From the NCBI GenBank assembly GCA_013398955.1, contig VWPU01008483.1, positions 1 through 64,000 on the forward strand: a stretch of 64,000 bases of DNA, given 5' to 3'. Both the position numbers and the translations under genes were made by a program. This document shows positions 23,233 through 36,411 of the stretch, one piece after another (position 1 is the stretch's first letter; each line of letters begins with the position of its first letter). The stretch comes from Callaeas wilsoni (taxonomy: Eukaryota > Chordata > Aves > Passeriformes > Callaeidae). The notes beneath the pieces were generated by a model, which worked only from the letters and a program-made list of their open reading frames with translations, was not told the origin of the DNA and did not search any database.

Positions 23233-23262
23233 ACAAACAAACAAACAAACTCAATACATCCT
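23233..23262 (+). repeat. AAAC tetranucleotide microsatellite
   Basis: Seven or so ACAA/AAAC units in a row, without an upstream SINE or LINE body that I recognise. Confidence 0.85.
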
Positions 23263-25694
23263 TAAACAGTACTAATAAAAAAATCAAGTCATCATTGATA
23301 TTTGAAAACAGAAATCAAAAAGAACATATTGCATTCACACCAACTACATACCAAGCAGAATGTTAATAACATTAACCTTTACTCTATCAGATATTTTCGA
23401 GAAATACCACTATATTTTTTGCAACGGCTCATATCTGTCATTTAACTGACATGTGAACTTTTCTAAGTTTGCCAAATCACTGAGGCCTGAATACCATTCA
23501 GCAATGTTAATTTTGTTTTCCTATTCCAGCTTTTACACAATTATTCTCATGGCAATCATTCTAGCCTTGAGTATAAATAATACTTCAAGTGGTTTGTTGA
23601 TATCCAAAAAATGATGTGTATCTACATTAAGAGATTCTGGAATCTAATGGGAAAACCATGCATATTATTAAGCTGAAATGCCTATTTCTTTCCTCCCAGA
23701 TGGGAAGTAGTACAGGGTAGTGCCATGGCATATGCATTAATTTTATTCCTTCCGCAAATTTTAGCACATCTTATTTTTGCAGATTTTGAATCTTTCCCTC
23801 CTACCCAGTATACAGGAGAGTTAAAAAGGAATTTGCTGCAGAGAAGATCTCAGTCTTAACAAGGACCCTGGATAACTCTTAGGTGAGCTGAGGAGGAAAA
23901 GCATGGGAACAGTTCTGCTCTGGAGAAGAGTAAGAGAAAAAATGAGAGTTTGGTAGGAGGAAATCCTGAGAAGGATTAACAGGGGCAAAAAAAGAGACAG
24001 AGAGTATACTATTTTCCTGGCTCCCATATTTCAGTGCTACAGACTGGGTATGCTGGATCTGAAGGTTCTAGCAATAAATAAAGAATACATTTAAAATGAG
24101 GAGGATTATAACCAAAGAATAATGAAAAACATAAATCCCAATATCTGTTCATCAGTGTTGTTACTTCATTAAAGCCTAGTCTTTTAACAGATTTCTTCCT
24201 AAGTCTATGAATTTCTTGCACATTATTTTCCACAATTTTATTTCATATTACTTGCTTTTCCAAATTCCAGGCCTTTTCTTAATTTTATTTCTTTTCAGTC
24301 CAGTGAGGCTTTTCATTTCCTCAGGATCTGAGAAAGTGGAAGGAGCACACTGTATTGAAAGCTGAATGTTTGTGTGAGAATGAGATGTGTGGGAGCATTT
24401 TACACAATACTTTATAGATACTCAAAAGAATAAGTTTAAAATTGTGATTGTTGATGTTTGCAGATGTGCAAGCGTGGTGGGGCCTCATCTCTAAAGACTG
24501 ATGGTCTAAGGAGACATAGGACAGTACAAAATGAGGGTTTGACTTATTTGATCAGTTTTTTTCTCTTTACTGCTTTACTCTCTGGGTTCCTGTAAGTTGA
24601 TCTGTACATTTTTGGACTTCACAACCTGTGCCTATCACTTAAAAGGAGTTTTAAGCTAACATCAGTTAATAGCTGCAAAATCTAGAGTGAGTGTTGACTC
24701 TTGAGGGAAGCTCTGGGTAAACTGTCTCAGAGGAGTGGTGTGGGTTCAAAATCGGATTCTCCTTTCACCCTAGTTTAGCCAAAGGCTGCAGTAAGGCATC
24801 TACTATATTTAGATGAAGGTGAAGTTACTCCTCCAGTTCCAAAGAGGAAAATGCATATCCACAGGTGAGCATGTGGATGGAGAAAAGGCACGTGTTGTGC
24901 TTCACAGCCCACCACCAAAAGCAGCTCCCGGGAGAAGCCCAGCCTGCCACACGCGCACAATACAAGCTGGCTGCCTGCGCCTCTGCAGAACTGCACTGAG
25001 GGCCATGGTCCTTCCCACTGTACAAAGGCTTTCTGAACTGATGAACACATCTGTCTTCAGAACAAAAAGAGGTATTATGGCAGACAGGCACATACTGCTT
25101 GATTTGAGCATCACAGTGCCCAGCCAGGTCAGTGCCAGCTATGTAATGCATTCTAAAAACACAGATCTGGTGGCCAAGCACAACAGCACATATGTAGCTA
25201 CAAACCTGCATAAAATTTGTTGTTTTTAGTATCTGCTTAATCCATCTTAGTTTTAATTAAACACACCTACTGTTATGAAATATCTCTGTTCTCTCTCTCC
25301 ACTGAGCAACTGTGGTCAAAACATCCCTAGTTTGGACATCTCATGTAAGTGCTACCATTAGATGGGAAGAAGTCAGTCTTTATTTCTCTAGTCCTTTTTT
25401 TGTCTTTTTTTTTCCCCTCTTCTGATCAGCATAGATGCAGTTTTCATCAGGATAACTTCTTCCGTGTTTGAATTCCTCTTTGTGTGGTTCCCAGCATTAC
25501 AGGCAGTGCAGCACTGCAGTGTCAGAGCCCTCTCTGGAATGCTATTCCCTCAAGACTGCTATGGCAGAGAGAGATGGGTAATGTTTTCTGAGCTTCTTCC
25601 TCTATTTTTATTCTTCCTCTATTCCTCATTTTCTATAGAGGATCAAAATGGATTATTTTCATCTTGACATGCAAATGCCTAGGCTGTGCCCTTG

Positions 25695-25708
25695 GCTGAG
25701 ATCTCAGC
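25695..25708. other. 14-bp perfect palindrome
   Basis: GCTGAGATCTCAGC is completely self-complementary with no spacer. It could serve a dimeric DNA-binding protein or be chance. Confidence 0.3.
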
Positions 25709-26279
25709 ATTGACTACATAAGTGAAAGATATGGGAGCAGTAGCATTTTAATATCGCATATGGAAGCAGCAGTCTTATTTCTTAAGAAAAAAAAAAGAAG
25801 TTACTGTAGTCTTTTGTGCCTTGAAAAATAAAAAAAGCCTAATAAAAACATTTCCTCATGCACTACTGAATACTATATTTACATGCAGTCATTGGTCTGC
25901 ACAGAGGCAAATGAACATTGTGTGCAGCTTGGTATCTTATTGTTGTACTCTGATCTGCCCATTTGCCATGCCAAAAGTATCAATGAAAGTAAAAGACACA
26001 TGAATAATTTTACCAAGTCAGATTATGCCTCCAAATATGAACATTTAATAAGTGATGGAATTATAACAGAAATAGGAAGGATTTCTAAGGCTGCTTGAGA
26101 AACGCTTACAGAGATAAAAAGGTCAAATTCTTCACCAATTTTCACTCTGCACAACAGCAGTTAAGTAAATGAAATAACATGACCTGCAAATTGGTGCAGG
26201 ATACAACTCTCAGAATACATTGATACACCATAAAAGTCATCATGTGGTTTCATGTTAACGTGAAAGAAATGGTATCTGA

Positions 26280-26545
26280 CCTCGAAAGCATGCACACTGG
26301 CTCACTGTTTCTAATTATTTTAATATTCTTTTTCTGAAACAACAGCAGCAGCAAAACACTATCAAGAAATTGCCTCTTGGCTAACATTCTCGGCAAATCC
26401 TCATGGCTATTTACTCAAATGAGCAGCCCAACAAGTAAGCTGTTAGCCTAAATGAAAATTATAGCAGATAAAAATTGTCAGCCTGGGAACTGAACTAATA
26501 AGGAAAACAATTGCATGAAGCTGATGGCACAGGTTTGAACATTGG
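26280..26545. promoter_or_regulatory. Candidate enhancer-like conserved block
   Basis: This repeat-free block has a TCTAATTATTTTAAT homeodomain core cluster near 26,310-26,325, a CAGCAGCAGC stretch, and a long series of AT-core motifs, including AAATTGTCAG near 26,473 and ACAATTGCATG near 26,508. There are stops in all frames. A CpG at 26,389 is retained in a CpG-depleted context. The texture strongly resembles tested vertebrate forebrain- or limb-type enhancers in general, though no specific match is claimed. Confidence 0.35.
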
Positions 26546-29500
26546 GAAGAAGAAAGGAAAGCACAGCTACTGAAATTAACTCATGAGACTGAGGTAGACG
26601 GAAAAATCCACATCATTACGTTGCACAGAGCTGATGAGTGTTAAGACTCTCAGCAGTGGTGGCTTAACCATGCTTTAACACACTAAAACTCAAGACAGTG
26701 TTTATAGTAGGCAGTGAATTAAGTGTGGACTGACAATGTAGCAGCATGGTGCTACTGCTAACTCTCCTTGCTTTTCACTTGTGTGCAGGAAAAGTGACAA
26801 GATGGGGTTAGGCAACCTGGATGCATTATTCAAAGCATTCCAGAGGAGTAAACAAGGTATTTTTAAGAGGCTGGGGAAGCACTCTGGCACAAGGTCCTGA
26901 GCTGAGGTGAGGAATTGGAGGGCAAAGGTGATAAGCCACATTGGGCTTGTTCTGCAGTGTCCCTGGCTGCTGTTCAGACTAAGGTCTTGGACACAGTCCA
27001 CTGACACGCCTTCTGCCAGGAGATTTGTTACTACAAGAATTTTGCTTAGGCAGGATTTTATTATAAAAATTGTTTCAATTCTCCTTTCATAAAAATCTAT
27101 CCCACCTTTCCCTTCTACCTCAGGAGGAGGAATATTTTGTATATATATCTGGGTAAAACACACAAACAAATTCATTTCCCATGGATAATATATTCAGAAT
27201 AATTTGCTTTTCAGAGTCAGAAGCTCAAAATCATGAATTTATTATGCAAAGTAATAATTGCAAATTATAATGGCAAACTCCATTCCAGAAAAAAAAAAAA
27301 GGAGTATTAATATAACTAAAAGGATTATAAAAATACTGGATCTTAACTTGGGGCTACTACAGATATTTTAGGAGGTTATATATCTCTGTTCCACCTAAAC
27401 CACCAGAGGCAGTAGCTTTCATTTTAAAGGTCTAGTGAGATACCGCAATTAATGGGCCCACCTAACAGCATATGTCGTGCTTGTATTGAGTAGTAAGACA
27501 TGGAAAGAAAATGAAAGAAATGCTTAGTGCCATAAAAATTTGCATCTCTTTCTAGTTCATTTTTTAGTGCAAAGAAATGAAACCTATCAGGGTCAGAACA
27601 TGAAAGGATTTGACTCCAGTTTTTGGGTCAAGCTAGGCTATGCCTTTAGTGGGATAACTGGACAGCATATTTTGACTTTGTGGGTTTTACAGAATCTGAA
27701 ATGCCTCATTAACTATCCCTTGGAGATATATAACACTTTCCAAGGATGACTGGAGCAGCCCAACTGCTCCATGTGAAACTAGGGGCAGGTGGCTATCCCT
27801 CCTTCAAGACACCCACGAGTTCCCTGCCTGGCTTGGTCCTTTGTGGTCATCAGCAGAAAGGAGCACTGACAGCTGCCAGAGTCAGGATCTTTAATGCAGT
27901 ACTTGTCAGCTGCATGAGATTTATTTGTTCTGCTGGATCTGTATGTTGTATCAGGGGTACTCACAGGACTAATTTGCAATCACTGTCTTCTTCACAAAAA
28001 CCCCACAACTCTCTGCTGCTATAGGAGCATTTTCCTCTCTGGCACACATGTTCCGTTAGAAAGCATTCTGTAGTAGATTATGTTATCCATGCTAGTTGAG
28101 ATTTGTGGGTAATTATGACAAAAATCAAGATAATGTGCTTGTAAACTTTGCAAGTAATAATTGCAGTACTTATGGTGCAATTCACAGACATGGCACCATT
28201 AGAAAGTAGCTAAGTTAAAAATTTAGTGACATTTTTAACATTTCATAAAACCATTATGACCTGAATGCAAAGATGGGATTCAAGAGCTCTACGAGTTACA
28301 TTTCTGTCTCTGTCACATGTGCTGGCTATGCTCTTGAAAGAGTATAGTGCTTCCCTTCCCATAAGGGAGATGCTTGAGAATCACTTACTGCTATCAGCCC
28401 AGGAGCAACTTATCCAGATTGCGGTGTGACAGCCTCAGTGTAGCTAGGCTTCCAGGCCTTACACGAGGCATTTAAAACTTCGTCTGATTGTAGTTAAAAC
28501 CTTAAGGGATGTGCCTTTGTGAGGTGGGGAGAAGAGTGATAGTTATTTAGCATTTGCAAGGGATTTTGAAGACTTAGGACCTGTGGGAGTTTACAACACA
28601 CTGCAAGCAGAGAACAAACTATCTAACCCTTATTACCTGACATCTTTTCTCATAATGTGCCTTATTGACAGTGATTACTGTGAAAGGGGTTCCGCCTTAC
28701 TGAAAAAGGTCATTAAAAAAAAAGATGCAACTGAGATGTTTAGTGTGTAAACTCTGAATTTGTTAAAATTCTCCTTCACTGAACAAAAACCTCTATTTTG
28801 CCTTTCAAGCAGAGCAAGAGAGATCATGGTTCACAGATTGTTTACGCAGATGCCAAGACCAACGTGCCTTAGGACTGAAAAAGAAGAGCAGCCTGCAGCA
28901 TCCAGCCTTGCCTAACTGTGTTATCAATAGCACATGCAAAGGTAAACCTGCTCCTCAGGTGCCACAACACAGTTCCTCTAGGAATCAAACTTAGTATGGT
29001 CTTAGTCTTCCCTATCAGGTCATAGGCCTACACAGGCCAATTAACTCTTTTAAACATGCAGTAAGTCCAAATAAAAGCACAGTTAAAATCAGAAAAGGGA
29101 ACTGGAGTTCAGCAAAACTCAACAAAGCTGAATAACTACTCAGCTAAATCCAATTCTCTTGGTATTTGTAGAGTTATTATTGTGAGGAAGCTGTTTGGGA
29201 ACTACTTTGGGTCATCCAAATCATGCTTGATGTGGCAGTGTTTTGATATGATTTGGGAAGTTCCTGTCACTTTTACATGTTCTTGGTGAAATTGCTATCA
29301 TGACTGATGACCTCAGCAGCAAAGAATGAGGTGTTCTGTATCTCTCCATCCATTGATTCAAAGAAACTTTGCCATAAGATTTAGCAGTAAGTCTTGAAGT
29401 ACTACAAATAGTTACAACTGAACTCTACATGCCATATAAATGAACATCATGCTAAAGTGCAATGCTATTAGGCAAAGCTAAAAACAGAAGTTATACTATG

Positions 29501-32500
29501 AGCTGAAGATGCTCAGGTTAAAAACCATGTTGGTGGCTCCCAAACTGCATCATAACAATAATGTAAAAATGGAAAGTCAGGTCTGTATTTCCTTGCTAGA
29601 ATCTCAAATCTGATTTTCAGATTTAGCCCTACTGCCTTGAAAACTGCAAAATGGTTGGTTTTTACACTATTTTAACCTTCAAAAGGTTTGGCAGTCTAGG
29701 CTCCTTTTTCTGCTGGTGAAGAAGACAGGTTAGCCCATGACTGTATAAGAGAGGCAGGCTCTGGGTCGATGACTTCTGAAGACACCAAGGTAATCCTGGT
29801 CTGAAGTACCTCCAAAGATGATACCATGCAGGTGGTTCCAGCATGCAATCCACAATGTTGAATGAGCAGTTTACATTTCCTACCCTCCACCTCAAAATAT
29901 GTTCAAAACAGCTGACAGAAGCATACATTCACTCAGTAGACAAACAACCTCACGAGTGTAGGTCTTACAGGCTTTTTTTTTGGTTTGTTTCTCATCAAAC
30001 TGAGATGAGAAACACCATTTTCTGTTAAAATACTTTGGGAAGAGGACACAGAAAGTGATAATGCCTGCCCTCTTCTTGTAGTGCAATAGCCCTATTGTCA
30101 GAGCTGTCACAGAGGAAGAGGGACACGTGGGTCCCATTTCCCCTTCTGCCTTGGGCTGCTCAGACCCTTGTTTCCTGCCCTTTAGAGAAAAGGCTCTAGT
30201 CAACGGGAGGATTCAGTATTCACTGAGGAGCCAGTGAGCGAAGATGAAAGGGAACTCATGGCTTCAGGGGTCAGGGAATCCTTTCAGTTGCACTCTCTGC
30301 TCCGAGGATCGTTTCTGTTTATTTAAAGACTCCCTCGTGTAAGCATACACAGTCTTGGGATGACACAGTGACATGGTTTCACCGTTTTCTGCTGACCCAC
30401 ATGACATGGACTGTGTCTTGCAAAAAACGTATGGAACACATATGTTTTTGTTGAATAGAAATGGAAGAGATTGGGACTATTCAATTGACAGAAATGAGTA
30501 AGAAGGAATATAAAATAGCACTATTTGAGATAATGAATTGTACTGAGAAGGTAAAACAGGTTCTTTGTTTATCCAATAAAGAAAATAATGAAGCAGAAAG
30601 GAGGAAAAAAATGTAATCAAAGGAAGCTTTTCTTTTCCTTTTCTCTATCTCTATTTTTTTTTAAACAAAAGCTGCAATTAACCTGTTGAACTAATTAGTA
30701 CTATGTATAACTTACACCAAGAGATTAGTAGGATCCAAAAAGGATTACACATGTATATGCATAATGAAAATATCCATAAGCTACAATAGATAGAATAGTA
30801 TCTCAAACCCTTTTATGGAATAGCTTACCTCTTAATACCAAGTGAATCCTGTGTACCTCTGTCTAGTCAAGAACCTTGTGAAGCACTTCTCTTTTTATCC
30901 AGGGTCTGTACTTATCTTCCTTACTGAAAAAAAAGACAGTAAAAGAAGACAGCTAAAATATAATACACTCCTCTGTATCATTTCTTTTCCAGTGGAGCAG
31001 CTGTTTTATTGCTTATATGGAACAGTGATTTTACAAAGTTAGGTGATACATATACTTCTTATTTTAGCATTTTCACCCTATAATTAAAATTCAGCCCTGG
31101 TAAATAGAGGAAGAAGCATAATCTGACCACCCAGCTAGGAATGAAATGTTGGAGCCATTTCCGTAAGAGGAAATCCACATCAGTGAGAATGTAATTTTCC
31201 ACTATAAGTGTACTCTTACTTGCAACAGGAGTGAGCTGACAACAAAGGTCTTTACAGAATAGCTTTATACCAGTAATGCAGTGGGAGAGATGCTCTGCTA
31301 TCAAATTCTCTAGGTGTAATTTTATGCAGGCTAAGGATAAGCCTTTCCCCTGCACTCTGTTATTAGATGCACAATGATGCTTGGAAAATCTGAGAGCATT
31401 TCAGGGTTGGGCTCTTCTTCCTCCTCTTCCTGGACTTAGTTCTTTAGAAATTAATAAGTACAGGCAGATATTAAAATAACTGTCAAGGTGTTATAATTGG
31501 TTTTAGTGTCTGGGAGGCCACAGAAGTTTAGGGAAGCCTAACTCTCACATTATATTAAGTCAATAGTTATTTACTGTCTGTAGTAAATGTCAAATCAGAA
31601 TTTCATTTGAATTTATATAGTCTCTTCCTCTCTGATCTCTTTTTTGCTGGTCTCTTGGGCCATCTAAATTTTCCTGTTTCTGAGTAAGGCTGCCCTTCTA
31701 GCCCCTTAATGTGACCCTAGGGGTGAGAAGACCAACTGGTTTTCTGTTTGCTGCTGAATATATTGTTTTACTGTTATGAAAACATAGAAAGGTCTTGCCT
31801 TGCTACCAGACCCACTATCTCACATGGTCGAATTCAGAGAAACAGTCCCACTGTAGTTATGTCCACCACAAAAGGCTGAGCATCGAACACTGGATTCCCG
31901 AGTGTTCGTGTGTCCTCAGGTACTACTGAAGTTTTTGCAGTCCAAAGGTGTTCACTGCCTTAAGTGTCCAAGACTAAAGAAAGCGCTTCCTTCCAATATA
32001 AATTTACCAGATAAATTCAGTTGTGAATGATATTTAACAATTCCAGAGTTCCTTTACTCTGGTTTTATAATTTGTCAAATTACTTTATTACTGTTTGCAA
32101 AAGTAACAAAAGATTGCAACAAGGATTCATTTGGGCAAATTAAACCTGCAGAGGGATTTCAAATGCAGGCATTTGTTCTCTGGGATTAGACATCAGCAGC
32201 CTGTGGAATTATTTCTGACATTTCATCCATCATACACTCAGAATAACTAAACAAGCTGGTGATGATCTCTTCCTGCTCAAAGAACAACTTTCACAGAACC
32301 TTCCCAACTTATCAGTGTCAGGAAATTGTGCTTGGAAAGTTCAGAGAAAAAAGAAAATTCTTCTACAAATGAAAGGCAGAGATCTTATCATGTGTCAATA
32401 ACATGCATTGGGAGGTCTGTTCATAAACAGATCTTTAGCTGGTGTAAATTGGAATGACCTAACTGGGGTATGTATATTGATTTAGTTCAGTCCTGGAATT

Positions 32501-35500
32501 TTCATCACAGGAGTGACTAGATCTACATCTGTAAGAATGTGGACCTGGTCTTCTAAAAGTAAACCATAAAATTTGTATTAGGTGGAATGTAAGGTGTGCT
32601 GCTTCTTTTCTTTCTTTGAAAAAGTAAATTCTAAAGCACGTAAGTTTTCAGCATAACCTCTTGCACGCTGCAATTTTCAGTCTTTTCTTGAATATCTGAG
32701 CATATACTTCGGTGGCCAAAGGTTTCATTTCAACCAGCTGCTTCTAGGCCAAACATCATCAAACTAGATTAACTGTATTATGTAAATAACATAGCATCAG
32801 TGAAAAAAAATATGGGCTACCTCATAATTAAAGGATAACAACCTTTTAAACAATATTAAAATTCTTTTTTCTAATACACCTCAGATAGGTTTCCCACTCT
32901 GGACAGACCTTCAAGGATTTTTTCAATTTCATGAAGTTTCCCTCCTCACCCTGCCTCCTCCTCTGCTTTAAAAATGAATATAATGCACTTTGATGTAACA
33001 TGGTCTCACACTTAAATCTACAATCATACACCTAAACTAACAGAAAAGGTAAAATCACCAAAAGGGATATTTTAAAAACAGAATGCATAATCAGATAAAT
33101 GAGAAGAAAGTTTTGAAAAGCATTGCAGAGGAGTAATACAAGATATTGCTGGTGTGCTTCTTACTTCATTATTGTATTCCTTCAGTAAAAGTTCTATCAA
33201 CTGGGGAGAGTTACTCACATGTTTGAAGTTGGGTCTAGTTTCTCTGAATCAGATTCCTTATTTGCAGGACTCCACTCCACAGTGCCAGCACAAACATACA
33301 TCAGCAGCTGCACAGCACTTTAAAAGAGTTAGCAAGGACCTATCAAGCAATTACTCAATTTCAGATCTCTGTCCATTATTTTCACTGAACAAATCTGAAG
33401 CTGGAGGAATCAAAATCAGAGAAAGAAAATAAGCATTTTGGAAGTCTGAGCATCTCATCTAAGGAGTGAAACTCACCTACTGCTTAACCTTGTTGGTAAG
33501 AAGTGCTGTTGTGAAGAATGATCCCTTTCCCAAAAATTAAGCTTTAAAAAGTATTTGGATCATCACTTGGATGAATACAGTGAGTGCTGGTGCACTGAGC
33601 TGGTGTCAGCCTTACTTCTGTCAGAGGCAAGTGCAGTTCCGGTTGCTTCTGCACTTGGAAAACTGTGTGCAAGCTGATTTCACCTCTGGTGGAATCCCCT
33701 TAGAGTTAGTAGGGCTATGATATGGATGAGTTGGGTAGAATTAAATGAATAAAGAAACTAAGTTTGAAATTCCTGGATTACTTCCAAAATTAACTTCTTT
33801 TTGTCGTAGTTGTTGTTACTGAGCCTAGATTTGTGCTGTGTTCTAGTGTGTGAAATACAAGCTATTGTAGGCAGACACTGGCTTTTTGTACAAACAGGCG
33901 CACACTTGTCCTGTCGCCTGAACTTGACAAATAAAAGCATTAATAAACTTCTCATAAAATCAGCAATAGTGTAACCATGAACCACCTTTACTTTAAAGGT
34001 GTCAGGGTGGCTGAGGTTTGTTGATAATACTTGTGGTGTCCTTTGCTTGACACCAGCAAAGCCAAAAGCCCTCATGACAAAAAGGCAGCAAAATCTCAAT
34101 CAGATCTCTGCAAGTATATGAGAAAAGACATTGCTGTTTACCCACAAGTTGTCTTTTGGCTTGCATGATATTAGTTAATGTCAGTAGAAATGCTATGCTG
34201 AATAATCTGAGAAAAAAGGAAAAAAAACCCCATAAAGATACAACTTACCATAATGAGAAAGTCAGAAAGTTTCAGGACAACATCCTAATGTTTAACAGTT
34301 TTCTAATATTTTAGCTACTTAAAACTCCATCCTTCCTTGCATTTTCCTATGTGAACATAAAAAAAATATTGACTGAAAGGAATGAGAGAGAGCTTCTCAT
34401 ATGTACAGTTAGATACGTCAATGCTATGGATGTAGGACTTTGTAAATTTTGATAGAACACTTTTGACAGTTTCCTGCAGTTGTCACCTAAAGCAACGCCG
34501 TGGGACTGTGGATAAAGAACTTTTACCCTTTTCTTCCTTTCCTTCACTCTTAAAGCAGTGAGGTTTGCCCTAGGTGAGCATCCAGGGTGAATCTCCCTAC
34601 TTGTATCCTGCTGGCAGAGGTGGCCAATGTTACTGTGAGACAGATCACCCACACTCTGCCACTGATTTACAGCCTGGCTCTTCATCTGTCCTCCTTCATT
34701 AATGTAGGTATAAGTGTACACAACTGGTTAGATGTCTCCAGTACTAAAATTTCAGCAAATTGTGCCTCAGTAGGAAAAAGTACTTTCTCACTAGAGCAGT
34801 TTTTAAATTTTGCTGTGGGTTTAAGATTGGTGAGCAGGTCCATGAGCAGTTCTAGGACCCAAGCTTATAATCATCTTTATATGTGTCTTTTCCATCTTTG
34901 TCCTGGACCTGTTTAATTTCTCTGAGAGCATATTTTTTTGAGCTGGGACAGAAAGTAAGACAAAAACAAAGCTGGGTGGGATCGTTTGGAAATACCAATG
35001 CCAGGCTTTGCATGAAGAGTTAGTTCAGACATTCACCCAAAACAGCAGAGGATCAGTCCTAATCCCTGAATCACTTATAAACCTCCATCAGTGCAGGAGA
35101 CAGCACTGAATGCTTTTGGAGAGATGAGGTTGGAATCAGCTTGATGGAGACCCATATAGATCTGAATTGCTGCAGAGCAGAGACAGGCATCATCTCAGGG
35201 CTAAGGATTTCCCAAGATGCTTTAAAATTAAATTACTTTATTTATTTTTTATCCTTCTAGACTTTTTTGAAAATCTGGTTCTGCTCCTAAAACATTCACA
35301 AGCAAAGAATTATGGAAGATATTTGTAACTGAGTACTTCATAGCAGACAGCTTTTTAAATGAATGATTTACTTACATTTTCTTTTCTGTCTAGAAAAAGT
35401 GAAATTATTTTTTCAATCTTGATATTGAAGGCATAGAGTCTAATGTGTGGTCTCTATGTGGTGGAAACAACTTTTTTTTGATTTATGAAAGCAGACACAA

Positions 35501-36328
35501 ATTGTCTGGGATAAATAAATCTTGAACAACAGATGAAACTTGGTCACTTTGATTTCCAAAGTGGTTCTGAAGATAATGAGAGAATATGCCAAGAAAGTAG
35601 TAGTCCATTTCCTATACTGATCACATAGTTAGGATGTGAATCTATATGCCAGACTTAATATCACCTTCTCACACAAGGATGGAAGCTCAGAAAGGATCTG
35701 TGTTTCCTGTGACCCTTGAAGCCCCATCTCCTACATGAAGCAAAATACAACACAGAAGTTAGGCCATCCCTTGCCTTATATTCCTTAAACTGCTCTTTAG
35801 TTCTAAACTGCTTACAACCACAAGCTTTGAAAAAGATTAACAGTTAAAAAAAACAAGGAGAGAAGGCAAGACACCTGCAACACATTGCAATAGTTCTGCC
35901 CAGCATGAGAAATCTCTTTTAAATAAAGAGGAGTTGGTTGGGTACCCAACCTGAAACAAAGACACCAGCTCTGCTGTACTGTTCTTTATTTCCTGACCTT
36001 TAATATCCATGGAGGCAAATAAATACTTCTAGATGACAGGAACTACATTTTAGGCAATCAAAGTCGGGTGAGTTGAATCCCGAACATCTTTTACAGCTAG
36101 ATATTTCCATGAACAGTATAAAACCAAGTCCCTGTCAAATAAAGATAAGTTTTATAACATTTCATGGTAGTACCCATGCATTTCCCAAAAGACATGAAGA
36201 AGTTTGAAAAGGCTGTGATATCATTTCATGTATGACAGTAGCTGAGAGAGACAGCACAAGGCCTAGGCTGCAGATAGCATCTTCATCCTGCATTTCTGAA
36301 TAGCCTTAAAAATTTACTGCGAAAGAAC

Positions 36329-36411
36329 TAGACTAGGTGTACTAAGAACTCTAAGGAGAGATACTAGGCTGGACTTGGTATACTAAGGTTTGTTTCAAGA
36401 GAGATTCTATA
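36329..36411 (+). repeat. Diverged tandem pair of about 40 bp
   Basis: Two adjacent segments share a CTAG start, a TACTAAG centre and a GAGAGATtct end, with substitutions and small insertions between them. The pair looks like an old local duplication. Confidence 0.35.

Noticed and set aside
24813..25229. Plus-strand 138-codon frame with a 128-codon frame opposite
   Set aside because: Both strands are open over the same DNA and neither resembles a known protein. No splice or promoter context supports either one.
26702..27175. Minus-strand 157-codon frame
   Set aside because: It is the longest non-transposon frame in the AT-rich part, but I recognise no motif and no gene context. I considered a decayed retroelement and found no diagnostic block.
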